Below, in pieces: positions 22,177 through 33,168 of a DNA stretch of 64,000 nucleotides (the stretch's first letter is position 1; each line of letters begins with the position of its first letter). This DNA comes from Piper betle (taxonomy: Eukaryota; Streptophyta; Magnoliopsida; Piperales; Piperaceae): contig JAURVB010004862.1 in the NCBI GenBank assembly GCA_033002965.1, forward strand, positions 22,632-86,631, written 5' to 3'. The position numbers and the translations under genes are program-made. A model generated the notes under the pieces. That model was not told the origin of the DNA, searched no databases, and saw only the letters and a list, made by a program, of their open reading frames with translations.

Positions 22177-23436
22177 GAAGCTCATCGTTCAAGGTTCTCA
22201 ACACACCCTGGTGTTACAAAGATGTACCAGAACTTAAAACGAACCTACTGGTGGATTGGGATGAAGAGGGATGTGGTGGATTTTGTTTCCAAGTGTCAGA
22301 CATGCCAATTGATCAAAGCCCAACATCAACTACCCGGTGGATTATTACAATCTTTAGAGATACCTACTTGGAAATAGGAGCGTGTCACATGTGATTTTAG
22401 TACTAAACTCCCAAGGACTTTGAAGAGACATGACTCTATATGGGTGGTTGTGGACCGTTTGACTAAGGCAGCTCACTTTATCCCCACAAAATCAACAAGG
22501 ACGGCGGAATACTGAGCAGAACTGTACATAAATAACATTGTCAGGCTACATGGAATTCCAAAGGAGATAGTCTCTGACAGAGATCCCCTATTCACGTCAC
22601 ATTTTTAGGAAGTTTTCCAAAAAGCTATGGGGACCCAAATCAAGTTAAGTACAACATATCACCCCCAAACTGATGGTCAAAGTGAGAGGACCAATCAAAC
22701 CTTGGAGGATTTGTTGAGAGCTTGCATCCTCGACTGGGGAGGAGATTGGGAGAATCACTTAGCCTTGGCTGAATTCACCTATAATAACTCTTACCAAGCC
22801 AGTATAGGAATGACACCGTTTGAAGCATTATATGGTAGGCCTTGTCGATCTCCATCATGCTGGTTGGAGTCTACAGAGGTGGTTAGGGTCGGGCAAGAGA
22901 TGGGGAGAGAAGCAGTTGAAAAAGTGCAACTCATCCAGCAAAGGCTTAAGGCCGCTCAGGATCGGTAGAAAAGTTATGCTGACACTGGAAGGAAGGACTT
23001 AGAATTCCAAGTTGGGGAGTTCGTCTACCTTAAGACCTCACCCAAAAAGGGAGTGATCAGATTTAGAACATTAGGGAAGTTGAAGCCAAGATTCATAGGA
23101 CCATTTCCAATTCTGGATCGAATTTGAAGTTGTGCATATAGATTAGCATTACCACCAAGCCTTGATGGTGTACACAATGTCTTTCATGTGTCAATGCTAA
23201 AGAAATATGTACGAGATGAGAATCAAATTATGACAAATTTTGCAGATTTAGAGCTACAATCGGATTTAACCTACGAGGAAGAACCGATTCGCATCTTGGC
23301 AAGGGAAACAAAGACACTCCGTAACAAGGAGATCCCTTTGGTAAAGGTATTATGGAGAAATCAGGGATCAGAAGAAGCTACATGGGAGACTGAACAGGAA
23401 ATGGCCAGAAAATATCCTAGCCTGTTTGTAGCATAA
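22177..23436 (+). pseudogene. Element A integrase and chromodomain, point stops only
   Basis: Same frame as gag and RT. Zinc region: EAHRSRFSTHPGVTKMY, then CQTCQ. Core: first Asp in VTCDF, second in VSDRDPLF, Glu in NQTLEDLL, with YHPQTDGQSERTNQ between. C-terminal FHVSMLKKYV and a chromodomain at about 23275-23430 (PLVKVLWRNQG, then EEATWE), which in chromoviruses directs insertion to chromatin marks. Stops: TAG 22174, TAG 22375, TGA 22513, TAG 22606, TAG 22966 and TGA 23125; at 22375 and 22606 the family normally has Trp (TGG to TAG). No frameshift was seen; the ORF ends at TAA 23434. Confidence 0.92.
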
Positions 23437-23533
23437 AATCCGTGTAATTGTTGTAACATGAACTTATACCGGAGATGTACTTAATCATCAATATCCTATT
23501 AATGCTATGATATTTCGGGGACGAAATAATTCT

Positions 23534-23545
23534 AAGTTGGGGAGA
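23534..23545 (+). other. Polypurine tract of element A
   Basis: AAGTTGGGGAGA lies one base before the 3' LTR start at 23547. Confidence 0.85.
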
Positions 23546-23546
23546 T

Positions 23547-26168
23547 TGTAAAGACCTAGAAAATAATAATAATAACGTTCGACGCGGTGGGATCGAACAT
23601 GGGAAAATTTTAATTTTTTTCATTTAAATGGAAAAAAATCATTAGCTGGTTAAGTATCAATTACCCGGTTAATTGAAAAGTAATTTTTAACCGAATAATT
23701 CTAGTTGAATCGGTCGAGTCGACTACACTATTTATCCATTTAACCATTTAAGTTAACCATACCATATACCCATTTAACAGGTTAAGTAGAACCATGTCGA
23801 TTACCCAATTACCCGGTTAAAGGAATTACGGTGAAGGGGTGCTTCCACGTACCCTAGCCGTCATTTTATTTCATTATAAAAGGAGAAGGGGAGGGCGTCA
23901 TCTATATTTTTCCTCCTCAGACAGACGCTGGATTACCTCCTTCGCTCGGGTAATTTTCTTTCCTTTCTTTTTCTTTTGTTGCATGCATACACATGTTGCA
24001 TAAATTATAAACATGATAAACATAATAATTAAATGAGAAATCAACATGGGAAGAAGAAAACCAGGAGGACGTCCTGCTGTTTTCCAACAGCAACCACGCC
24101 ATGTTTCCATCCATGGTGCGGGGTTGATGTGCTGGAGGTGGGAATTGCTCCCGACGGTGATGCTGGCCGGATGGAGTCACCTTGGAGGGCCAAAACAGAC
24201 CGTCAAGGAGGCACGCATGTCTGAAATCCGAGGGGAGAACCGGTCGGTGTCGGTGTGGTGGTGCAGCCATGCTGGTCGGGGGCACCGCCGTGGTGGTGCT
24301 AGAGGGTCGTCGTCATGGTGTTGGAAGGGGAGCCGCCATGGGTCTGGTCGGGTGTTGTTTATGTGGCCGACTAGGGTAGTCGCCATGGGTCATGGGCTGA
24401 TTATGTGACCGACATGGAGTCACCATAGTCAGGTCGGGGTTGCTGATTGGGTGGCCGGAATGGGGTCGCCAAGGACTGGTTGAGGGTTGCCATGTGGTGG
24501 CCAAGTTGGAGACGCCATAGCAGCGAATGGAGGCCGCCACGTTACTGGTTGGTCGCCATGCATGGTGAAAATACCGACTTTCGCTGGTTGACTACAATAA
24601 AGCTGGGAGCTTTGGGGTCGTTAAATGAATTATTAAAGTAGAATGGCAACCAGGTAAATATGGGAGAACTCGATGCGGTCGAGTTAGAATATAAGGTAAA
24701 TACAAAAGAATTAAGTATGAGACATGTTCATAATTAAATTATCAACTAGTTAATGGGGATTTGGATGGGGATAATTAATAATTAATTATCATCAGAATTG
24801 CTGAAAATTTAATAAGTAATGAAGACTAACATGAACTAATTACATCATTTAAAAATTGATAGTATATTAGTCATGTAGTTGCATGTAGGTTCATGCAAGT
24901 AAAATTATACTAATGTATAATTTTATGCCCTCATTCAGATTAGGCTTAGTGGATCACAGTCAGACGAAATCACAAGTCAGGTACGTATAATAGGTAGAAC
25001 ATCGTACTTTCCTTGTTGGTAGCCTAGGTCGGCCTGAGCCCAGATTCGACCACCATGCACCGAGTGCAACCGGGGTCAAAGAATTGACTCAGTCCGACAC
25101 GAGGTGGTATTATGTGCGTAAATTGTGGAATGCATCGACATTGTTTTGGAGTAGTGATAGCCGCCCTACAAAAAGGCTACGGCTAGGGTGAGCGAGGCAC
25201 AGCGATTCCTCCATCGCACTGGAGTGCAGTGATAGCCTCCCCATAAAAAGGCTACGGCCGGGGTGTGTGAGGCATTGGTACTAGAATTGGTAGTGAGAGC
25301 TTCCCCACAAACGGGGCATAGCATTCACCTGAGTGCAATGATAGCTTCCCCATAAAAAGGCTACGGCTGGGGTGTACAAGGCACTGGCACTGGAGTGCAC
25401 TGATAGCCTCCCCATAAAAAGGCTACAGCCGTGGTGTGTGAGGCATTGGCACTAAAATTGGTAGTGAGAGCTTCCCCACAAACGGGGTGTAGCAATCACC
25501 TGAGTGCAATGATAGCTTCCCCATAAAAAGGCTACGGCCGGGGTGTGCAAGGCACTGGCACTGGAGTGCAGTGATAGCCTCCCCATAAAAAGGCTATGGC
25601 TGGGGTGTGCAAGGCACTGGCACTGGAGTGCAGTGATAGCCTCCCCATAAAAAGGCTACGGCCGGGGTGTGTGAGGCACTGGTACTAGAATTGGTAGTGA
25701 GAGCTTCCCCACAAACGGGGCGTAGCAATCACCTGAGTGCAGTGATAGCTTCCCCACAAAAAGGCTACGGCCGGGGTGTGCGGATCACAGCGGATACCTC
25801 CTCCGTATTGTTTTGGAGTATAGCGGAATTGCTCCACCGCATATTAAAATGAACATAGGGAAATAGTGGAATGTACTTGACTTGTTTTATCTATTATACT
25901 ACTTAGTATTGTAATCACTAACGCGAAATTGCCTCTGCAAGTGTGTAGATATGAAATTAGGTGATTGACAACTAGAGCATGGAGCAAAATAAATATGGGG
26001 ACTCCCTTTTTATTTATTTGAGAAATAAGTGTGGCTATTGGGAAACGGTCCAAAACTGTGGGATCTTTATATATGTGTTTGTTAGAAATGCTAGACATAT
26101 TTGCTAGATTGTGAGTAACACCTAGCCAGCTAGGCCCACAATGTTGTGAAAAATGGCGGGTCGTTACA
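23547..26168 (+). repeat. 3' LTR of element A
   Basis: 2622 bp, near-identical by eye to 15928-18619 but with a shorter AAT run, scattered substitutions and a differing compound array (25155-25790). Its TATA copy is at 23875-23882. The GC-rich stretch 24040-24560 gives spurious frames on both strands. Confidence 0.95.
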
Positions 26169-26173
26169 TGTTG

Positions 26174-27449
26174 AGCTAAGGCCAGGCATGTTTTATGAGC
26201 GATGAGGGTCAAGTATATCCAAGTATATAATAATAATGTTAGAAAAATGAAGAGAAATGAGTTATCAGAGTATTAGACAGTATGTAGTATCTTTTTGCAT
26301 ATCTGATCGTAGAATTATTTTAAGGACGAATAATGCATTAGGACACATTATATACCAGTTTGGGTAGGTTATTAGTTATAGAACATGTCATTTAGATGTT
26401 ATGGAGTGTATTACATTTTATGGGACGTTTCTATATTTTGCTGGATTTTTTTTAAATTTAATAGGAGTTAGTAATTAATTTTAATTTGAGCCAGAGTCAA
26501 GTCAACTTTTATTCACATGATTGCCACCCAAACCCGACACGTTTCTCCCCTAACCCCGATCGCCACCAAGGTCACCTCTGTCCACCATACTGCCTCTCAT
26601 TGATGCCGATCGACTTCGCTGGAGCTCTGTCGTTCTGTCCCCTATCTTCCCGCAGTTGATTGGCCACCATGATGCCTCGACCCCACTAGAATGCACCAAG
26701 CTCACGTCAGCCATTCCGCCGTCAGCCACATCGCTCCACCATCGTTGTGCCGTTGTCGCTGCCCCCTTCAACCTAAGGAACCTTTTCCCCACACCGTGCA
26801 CCACTGCCAAGGCCAACCAAGGGCGGATCGAGCAAGATGACCGACCCTGGCTGACTTACAGCCACCGTCAAGGACCATTGCTGCTGCCTTTGCACTCACC
26901 ACCATCGAGTTCATCAAGTCGGTGCCGACCCACAACACTGATCTCCTCTCTAGAAAAGTTGTCGAAATTTTGCCAAAAACTACTAGAAAATTGGATTTGC
27001 TGGAATTCCCTCGAAGTAGCTAGATTTTTGTCAAATTCATCCAGTCGAACCCGATCGAACTTTGGATGCCACCGGGAGACGAATTCAAGTCCCAAACAAC
27101 ACGACAAACCCTAGTCATCACAGATCGCCGACGACGCGAGGTATAATTAACTTCGTTCTAATTATTTAAAATTGATAATTATAAGTACACCATGCTAGGA
27201 TTTGATTGATTTACATAGTAAATTATTTTGATTGTGAATAAAAAAAGAATTTTTGTAATTTGAATGATATAATATAAATCCTAATGAACTGATTAAGTAA
27301 ATTAGGTGTGAATTGTTAATTAATTGCACTATAACTTAGAAAATCATGATGTGGATTGATGTGAGTGCTTTCATTGAGTATGTTAGTTAGGATGTGTGAA
27401 CGCATCATAGCGGGTGTTAGCTTTTAGTTTTGATGTGTAGGTACGAAGT
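26174..27449 (+). mobile_element. B4: B-family LTR, continuation (truncated)
   Basis: Continues B4 after the A insertion: 'aagtatataataataatgtta', 'gagttatcagag', a GC-rich block (26520-27120) whose 3' half resembles that of B1 (39590-39790), a donor-like 'gacgcgag-gtataatta', an AT-rich stretch, then 'tagttttgatgtgtag-gtacgaagtaggag' at 27427-27449. After that the match to other B copies ends, so the LTR is cut off before its 3' half. The frame 26656-27114 follows the GC-rich block and has no family features. Confidence 0.75.
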
Positions 27450-28164
27450 AGGAGATTAGACAGATAGCCCTCTCAGTAGCCAAGGTGGGGAAGAGACTAG
27501 TAGTGGACAACGAGGTATGAGGAGAGCCAGCAAATTCCATGGGCCATTTGCTGCCGCCACCTCCTCTTCCACCATTGCAATAGAGACCTACTCTAACAAT
27601 GGCTCCTTTGTTTGCTCCATTTTAGAAAAGCAAGGATCAAATGGCCCAAACGTAAACTAATGGACCAAGTCATTTTTTTATTAGTGGTTAACCAAAGTTA
27701 GAAAGATTGTAAGTATATCCCCACTAATTTATTAGATGAGATGTATGGTGTATGTATGGTTTCGGACTTCCATATTGTGGTTAATAGTATAAATACAACT
27801 ATGTCATGATGTAGAATATGCTCTTTTGGCTCAGGTAGATTGTAACAAAATCAATGTAAAAAGTTTAGTGTCACACGCTGTATTCTAGATTACTAATTCC
27901 GCAGTTTCTTCCAGCTTTTGTATATGCAATGAATCCCTAGATGTGATTCTCAACTCTTTGTTATCATCATTGTGTGTTTAATGTATTTCTTGTGGTAAAG
28001 CTTCATCGGCTGCATGCCCTTCCTGACGCTACCTCCTTTAGCTGGGCTCGGGACCAGCAATGTAAAATACAACAATCAGCGGAGAAATGTGTGTTTAATA
28101 TATCTACAGAAAAGAAGTTGGCAACTAGAAATATGCAACCCAAGGTATAAAGCAACTCAGCACC
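27450..28164. other. Intergenic, downstream of the epimerase-like gene
   Basis: No gene or clear repeat. It separates truncated B4 from the 3' end of the minus-strand gene. Confidence 0.4.
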
Positions 28165-28170
28165 TTTATT
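28165..28170 (-). promoter_or_regulatory. Candidate poly(A) signal
   Basis: AATAAA on the minus strand about 60 bases after the stop codon of the epimerase-like gene. Confidence 0.5.
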
Positions 28171-28228
28171 AATATAGGAAGAGGAGGATTTGTTGCAATC
28201 ACAACTTACACATATAGTAAGAAAAAGT

Positions 28229-31200
28229 TCACGAAAAACCATTAAGAACTTTCTGCGGATCCAACTGCCCACTATAGTAGCTGGATGACACTGTGGAGAT
28301 TTCCTGGCGTCCCCTCCATTCTTCATTGGGTTTGAGTACAATGGGACTTTCAATAGATGCAGAAGCTACACATAACATGGTTTTGTAGTCTTCATCCCCC
28401 AAATCGCTCAAAGCCTTGGCCTTCTTATCCCAAGGGTTCCAAACACCTATATCACAAAAGAAGAATATGGTTCTTCCAGTTCAAGACATAAGTGATAAAA
28501 TGGGTCGAACTTGAATCGATGTAAACCTGCATCTGGAAGGCCTTCCTTCCTAAGAACAAATGTTCTCTTTTTCTCATGATCTATGACAGCAACTTTGGTG
28601 GGTGTGCTCAAGTAAGCTCGATCTACCTGTGTTTCACCAAGGATAACAAGGGGTGAGTAAAATATCAAACAGGTCAACATTAGAACAAGGACAAACGAAA
28701 GCAGTTTTATATAATTGACCTCCCCATCAAAAGTAATCGCATCAGCTTGCTCGGTGATTCTTTCCCTATGCATAAGGTTGTCAAAATAATCAAGTGTCTC
28801 CAATCCTTCAACTCTAACTTCACTGTGAAATCACATAACCAACCCAATCCTCTCTTTAGAATATATCAAATGCTTAGAGTAAAAGTAATAGGATGACAAA
28901 GATGAGTGAAAAATTAATGTTTAGATTCATAAGATCCACGTAAATTCCTCCTACCAATCAAGAAAATGCAAACCTGATGTCTGAGACTGATAAGTGGTTT
29001 CTAAGAGCAAAGGTGAAGGAAAATGATTTGCTATCTGTATTCCTTACTCGAGGAATCAGAGTCAGTTTCCCAGCAGTCAAGGTGATGCGGATTCGGAACT
29101 CAAAGCTGAAACAATCAAAGCCAAATACAATATTTTTCTCTGTGCCAATAAAACAACATGAAAGATATTTTCTTAAGATAAGAAACCTTCGGGGCCATAT
29201 TTTGAGATCTTCATCGCTGGGCTTCAGAAGGAGATCCACTGAGGAGTGGTGGTTAGTGGGTGATAAAGGATCAGGTGAATGATCAATAACCCACATCTTG
29301 TTTTTTGCAAACCCATGTTCCTCTAATGATCCAAAATTTCCAAACTGTATATAAGAAAAAATTCTAGTTTAAAAACGCAAAGCTGTGAAAAACTGCAGAT
29401 ATAACGTATTTGAAATTTGTTAATCACCTGTGGAAAACAGATAGAGATGCCTCCCTGATTAGTTTAGACAGTTTAACGTTGGCCTGGAATGGAAAGATGA
29501 AAATGGAGAAACAAGACTAATTTTAGAGACCTTCAGCGGCTACATCTCAATAAGTAAATGAGCATAAACAAACTCCAAAAGATATGAACTTATGCGCACT
29601 CAGGAAAAATGGAAATTATATTGCTTTGATCAAGCATTCTTTCCTGACTTTCATGAATGTATACAACACATCAAAGTATAATGCATCGCAGTAGGAGAGG
29701 TACATATAAGAAGAAATGAAAACTGGACACATCATGATGCTGACTGCAGAACAAATGGTTTGCACAAAATTTATGACATAATTGCTCACAAATTTAAAGA
29801 ATGAACTTCCCAATCACAGCACCTTACTGCTTTTAAATAATAATTCCTCCCTACGATCATTCTTCCATGACACAACTTGCCCACCATAGAGAAACACCTA
29901 TAATTGCAAAAGCATTTGAAATTAGAAGAAAGATCAGTACTTTAAACAAATGTATTACAACTGAAAAAATCTTCAATTGCATGAACACCGTCATGTTTAT
30001 TCAAGATTTTCAATGATCAAACAACATAACCCGGTTCCAATATTTCTTACATTTTCCATTATAAATGTTTTACCCTCTACGTTTACTGTTTACTACATAG
30101 TATATGAACCTTTTGAGTTCAACTTAGAATCTATGACAGTTTGGTGGGTATGTTCTTGAATAAGAAACCATCAACTATGAATTGCAACTGTAATCAACAT
30201 TCTCAAAGAATATTTTGTGTTAAAGTAAATATTTTGTGGCTCCCTTTTAGAATAATTTGAGCTTTTAAGATAAGTAGTCAAACCATCTAAAATTTATATG
30301 GGTTCAGAGGCAAAAATTTTGGGTTTGAATCTTGTTGGCAATATATACACAGAGAAATATTAATTTACCTTGCATTATATCCAACAGACTATTTGCCTCG
30401 TGTTCATTCACGTGTTGCGCCTCAAAAAGTTTTCTTGTATGTGAAAAGAGTGCTAAAGTAAATATTTAGTGGTTCTATTTCTTAATATCTTGAGCTTTTG
30501 AGACAATTGATTAGACCATTTAAATTTTACATTATGCACTTGTTAAAAGAATATTTAAAGGAGAGACATTGTTAACAAGGTGAAATCAAGATTCTATATC
30601 CAGGAAAAAACTGTTAAAATAGAGCTTACTTTTTTCCATATATTTGGATGGTCCAATGTATGCCGGTAGGTCATAAAACAGGGCTTCGGACCTTTGGCCA
30701 TTAGGGAAAAAGCCTTAATTATTAAGATGTTTTGAACTCAAATTTTCATGTGGCATACGAAATTGGAGTTTACCCAATTTACTTAGTTCAACTGCAATTA
30801 TAAAATTAATCCATTCTTCTATAGAACACACATTGTAGCATCTTTTTGCAGCCACTCCAAACAGGAATAACCTGCTTTCAACTCAAACATAGAATTAAGA
30901 ATTAAGGGAAAATTACCTCAGCAGAGGACCCTCCAGGCTCTGTGAGTACAATCCTAGGCAAACCAGCAGCTTCATGACCAAATTTCACGGGCATTTGCTT
31001 CTGATGAAGCCGAGACCTTATCCTGTCAACAAACACTTGCCCCTTGCTCCACTCCAGCTGTAACATATAACAAAAATGAACCAACATGAGGCTCAATTCA
31101 CCAAACTAAAATGTGAAGAAAACCAACCAGATCAAGCTTTCTTTACACTCCACCCAAAAATCCCACCTTTACCTTCTTATAGTAACAGCTCAATCAGAGC

Positions 31201-31352
31201 AAGAAACAAATACAAACCCACAAAACAGAGCAACACACAAGCTAACCGCACAATCCTGTCTACATATAAACAAAAAACAGAAAAAATCGACAAATTAACA
31301 CAAATATACGTACCGGAGGATGAAAAGGAGGTTCCCTTTGCTTGTCCTCCAT
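28229..31352 (-). pseudogene. Apospory-associated protein C / glucose-6-phosphate 1-epimerase-like gene, frame broken
   Basis: Nine coding exons (minus): 31314-31352, 30917-31057, 29823-29897, 29428-29483, 29187-29344, 28974-29105, 28720-28822, 28527-28626, 28229-28446. All introns have GT-AG ends and phases agree, giving about 340 residues from ATG 31352 to TGA 28229. The family (aldose 1-epimerase fold) interconverts alpha and beta glucose-6-phosphate in the cytosol. Matches include LPRIVLTEPGGSSAE, VSLYGGQVVSWKND, VDLLLKPSDEDLKIWP, GLETLDYFDNL and VDRAYLSTPTKVAVIDHEKK. Exon 4 is 56 nt where the family needs 57: one base is missing before the codons for GISICFPQ, and reading on meets TAG at 29323-29325. 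The family's AYHTY motif reads ALRNH and CVEA reads CVAS, so the presumed catalytic His and Glu are gone. A diverged copy, probably a pseudogene. Confidence 0.82.
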
Positions 31353-32089
31353 TCTTTTCTTGCCACACAGTCACACCCTTCACAGCTGCCACTTTCTTTA
31401 TTTTGTTATCTTTCGATTGTATCTACGAGAGACGAGCGTGCCATGCTCCTCCCCTCACGTCAACCCTATATTCTCTCTTTCCATGCAAAAGGACAGAAGG
31501 GAGATGGGACAAGTACGCAGCACCGCCCTCACCTCTACACCTCATTCATCCATGGCCAATGGCCCCTTACCCATCAAGGTCTCGTGCACGGTACAGTGCC
31601 ACTCTGTCACTCTCCTCCTCTTGCCCTCTTGGCGTTTTGGTAACCGGCCTTACCTGATTGGGTCGAAGGATTCCCGTATTTGGTTTATATGTTTGATAAT
31701 TGTAGTGGATTATTTGTTTAGGGTAGTGTCCTTTTCGCGGCTTTGGATTTTTGGACGATTAATGCGAGGTGAGATGTGCGTACCTGAGTATGAGTGACAG
31801 GTGATGGATTGGTAGGCATTGGTAGGGAAAATTTATTCTGTAATTAAGGTATAAAGGTAGGCATTGATTTTTGGACGGCCCTCTCTTCCATATGAAAATT
31901 GTTTTGGATAATTCGTTGGGTACCCTTCAATGATGACACAATTCTTCAAATGTGGATGAGACAAGCCAAGCTACGGAGCTCAACCTTGGCTTGGCTCAGC
32001 TTGTTTGCCACTTAACTAGGCTCGGTTCGGCTCTTGGACTCGAGCCGGGTAAGCCAAACTTGGCTTGGCTTAAAGTTAAAAAATAAATT
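31353..32089. other. Upstream region of the epimerase-like gene and hAT edge
   Basis: No independent gene supported; the overlapping frames 31076-31797 are in intron and upstream sequence. The part nearest 31352 should hold the 5' untranslated region and promoter, but no clear TATA box was recognised. 31950-32070 has repeated 'ttggcttggctc' and 'gagccgggtaagcc' words in both orientations, typical of the subterminal region of a plant hAT element whose transposase lies just to the right. Confidence 0.45.
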
Positions 32090-33168
32090 TAGTAAATTTT
32101 TAAAAATTTGCTTCTGACCTAACCACTCTCGCTAAATATCGACTCGGCTGCCATGGTTGACATAGGTAGTATTAGCCAATTCTTGGCCATGACTCAAATG
32201 ATCGGAAAAGTACATAAATGTCCTTTCCACCATTCTAAGACATTAAGGTTGGCCATCTTCTCGCACGAAATAACAATCAATCAATATTGGAGTGATCCAA
32301 GTCGTTCTTGCCTGCCACGATATCATCTTTGTGATCCCACATCGATTGAAGAATTTGAGAATCCGAACTTAAAGCACCCTCAAAAGATAAATGACTTAAG
32401 TTCCTAACATGACTATATTTTTGATCATAGGCTCTATACATATATTCTAAACCATCTCTAACATCTTTCTCCTTAATTACATCTTTATCTTGTCCATCAA
32501 TGCGCATGTTCAAATAAACATGATGGATACAAAAACTTCACCCTCAAGTTTATACCTAGGGTCCATTGCCAATGCCAACAAAAGGAGCAAAGCAAATGAT
32601 TTCCAATATTGTAAAAAATTTTGCTTCGTACTTAAAAAATATATCTAGCAATTCATTACTCCTATAATTTGTAAATTGTGTAGTTATTTGAAATATATGG
32701 TGAAGAAATAAATTAGAAGTACAATAATAAGACCTAGAAAGTGCATTAGTCACTTTTGAAAAAAATTGTAAAAAAATCCATCACAAGTCTTGCTTCATGA
32801 AAATGAAACCGATTTAACTTAATCAAGGGTTCAACTCAATATAGATCAACTCGAGAAATCAATGCCTCTTCATAATCTTTGATTGATCAAAGCATTAAGT
32901 TAGTATTATTCCACCTATGTTGTGTATCAATATCAATTTTTTTCATATTTAATCCATGATCTTCACAAACTTGTTTATTAGATTGAATCTTAGGGCCAGT
33001 TGTATTAATATGAAGCAAAGCATCCATAATTTTACCAATATATTCTCCAAAATTAATAATATGTGCACAACATCTAAGATGGAAGATTGTAGGAAATTGT
33101 AACTTAGCACGAATATGTATAGTTTCAACCATCTTATCATTATTTGCAGCATTATCTAATTTTATGTT
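32090..33168 (-). pseudogene. hAT transposase, C-terminal part (broken)
   Basis: Minus strand. 32887-33160 reads LDNAANNDKMVETI, then LRCCAHIINF and a DIDTQHRWNNTNLML segment, the RICESLEEPER-type hAT signature. 32556-32753 has the downstream YCTSNLFLHHIFQI block. 32277-32513 has VRDGLEYMYRAYDQKY. At about 32110-32250 comes LNVLEWWKG, then STMAAESIFSESG, the hAT C-terminal dimerisation motif. Several stops and frameshifts. Element C cuts it at 33168 just before the LDNA motif; the upstream part lies at 54219. Function of the family: cut-and-paste transposition in the nucleus; this copy is dead. Confidence 0.85.

Larger units (their letters stand above)
15928..26168 (+). mobile_element. Element A: complete Ty3/gypsy chromovirus (Tekay/Del-like)
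   Basis: A 10241-bp element with LTRs 15928-18619 and 23547-26168, each TG...CA, an initiator-tRNA-Met primer site, gag-pol in one frame, and a polypurine tract. The gene order is gag, protease, RT, RNase H, integrase, then a chromodomain at the C-terminus, which defines a chromovirus. The long LTRs and the tail motif 'PLVKVLWRNQG..EATWE' suit the Tekay/Del lineage (inference). Flanking 5-mers are TGCTG (15923-15927) and TGTTG (26169-26173), a duplication with one later change. It is inserted in B4. Confidence 0.95.

Noticed and set aside
31076..31797. Three long overlapping plus-strand frames
   Set aside because: They overlap intron 1, exon 1 and the upstream region of the minus-strand epimerase-like gene and have no domain.
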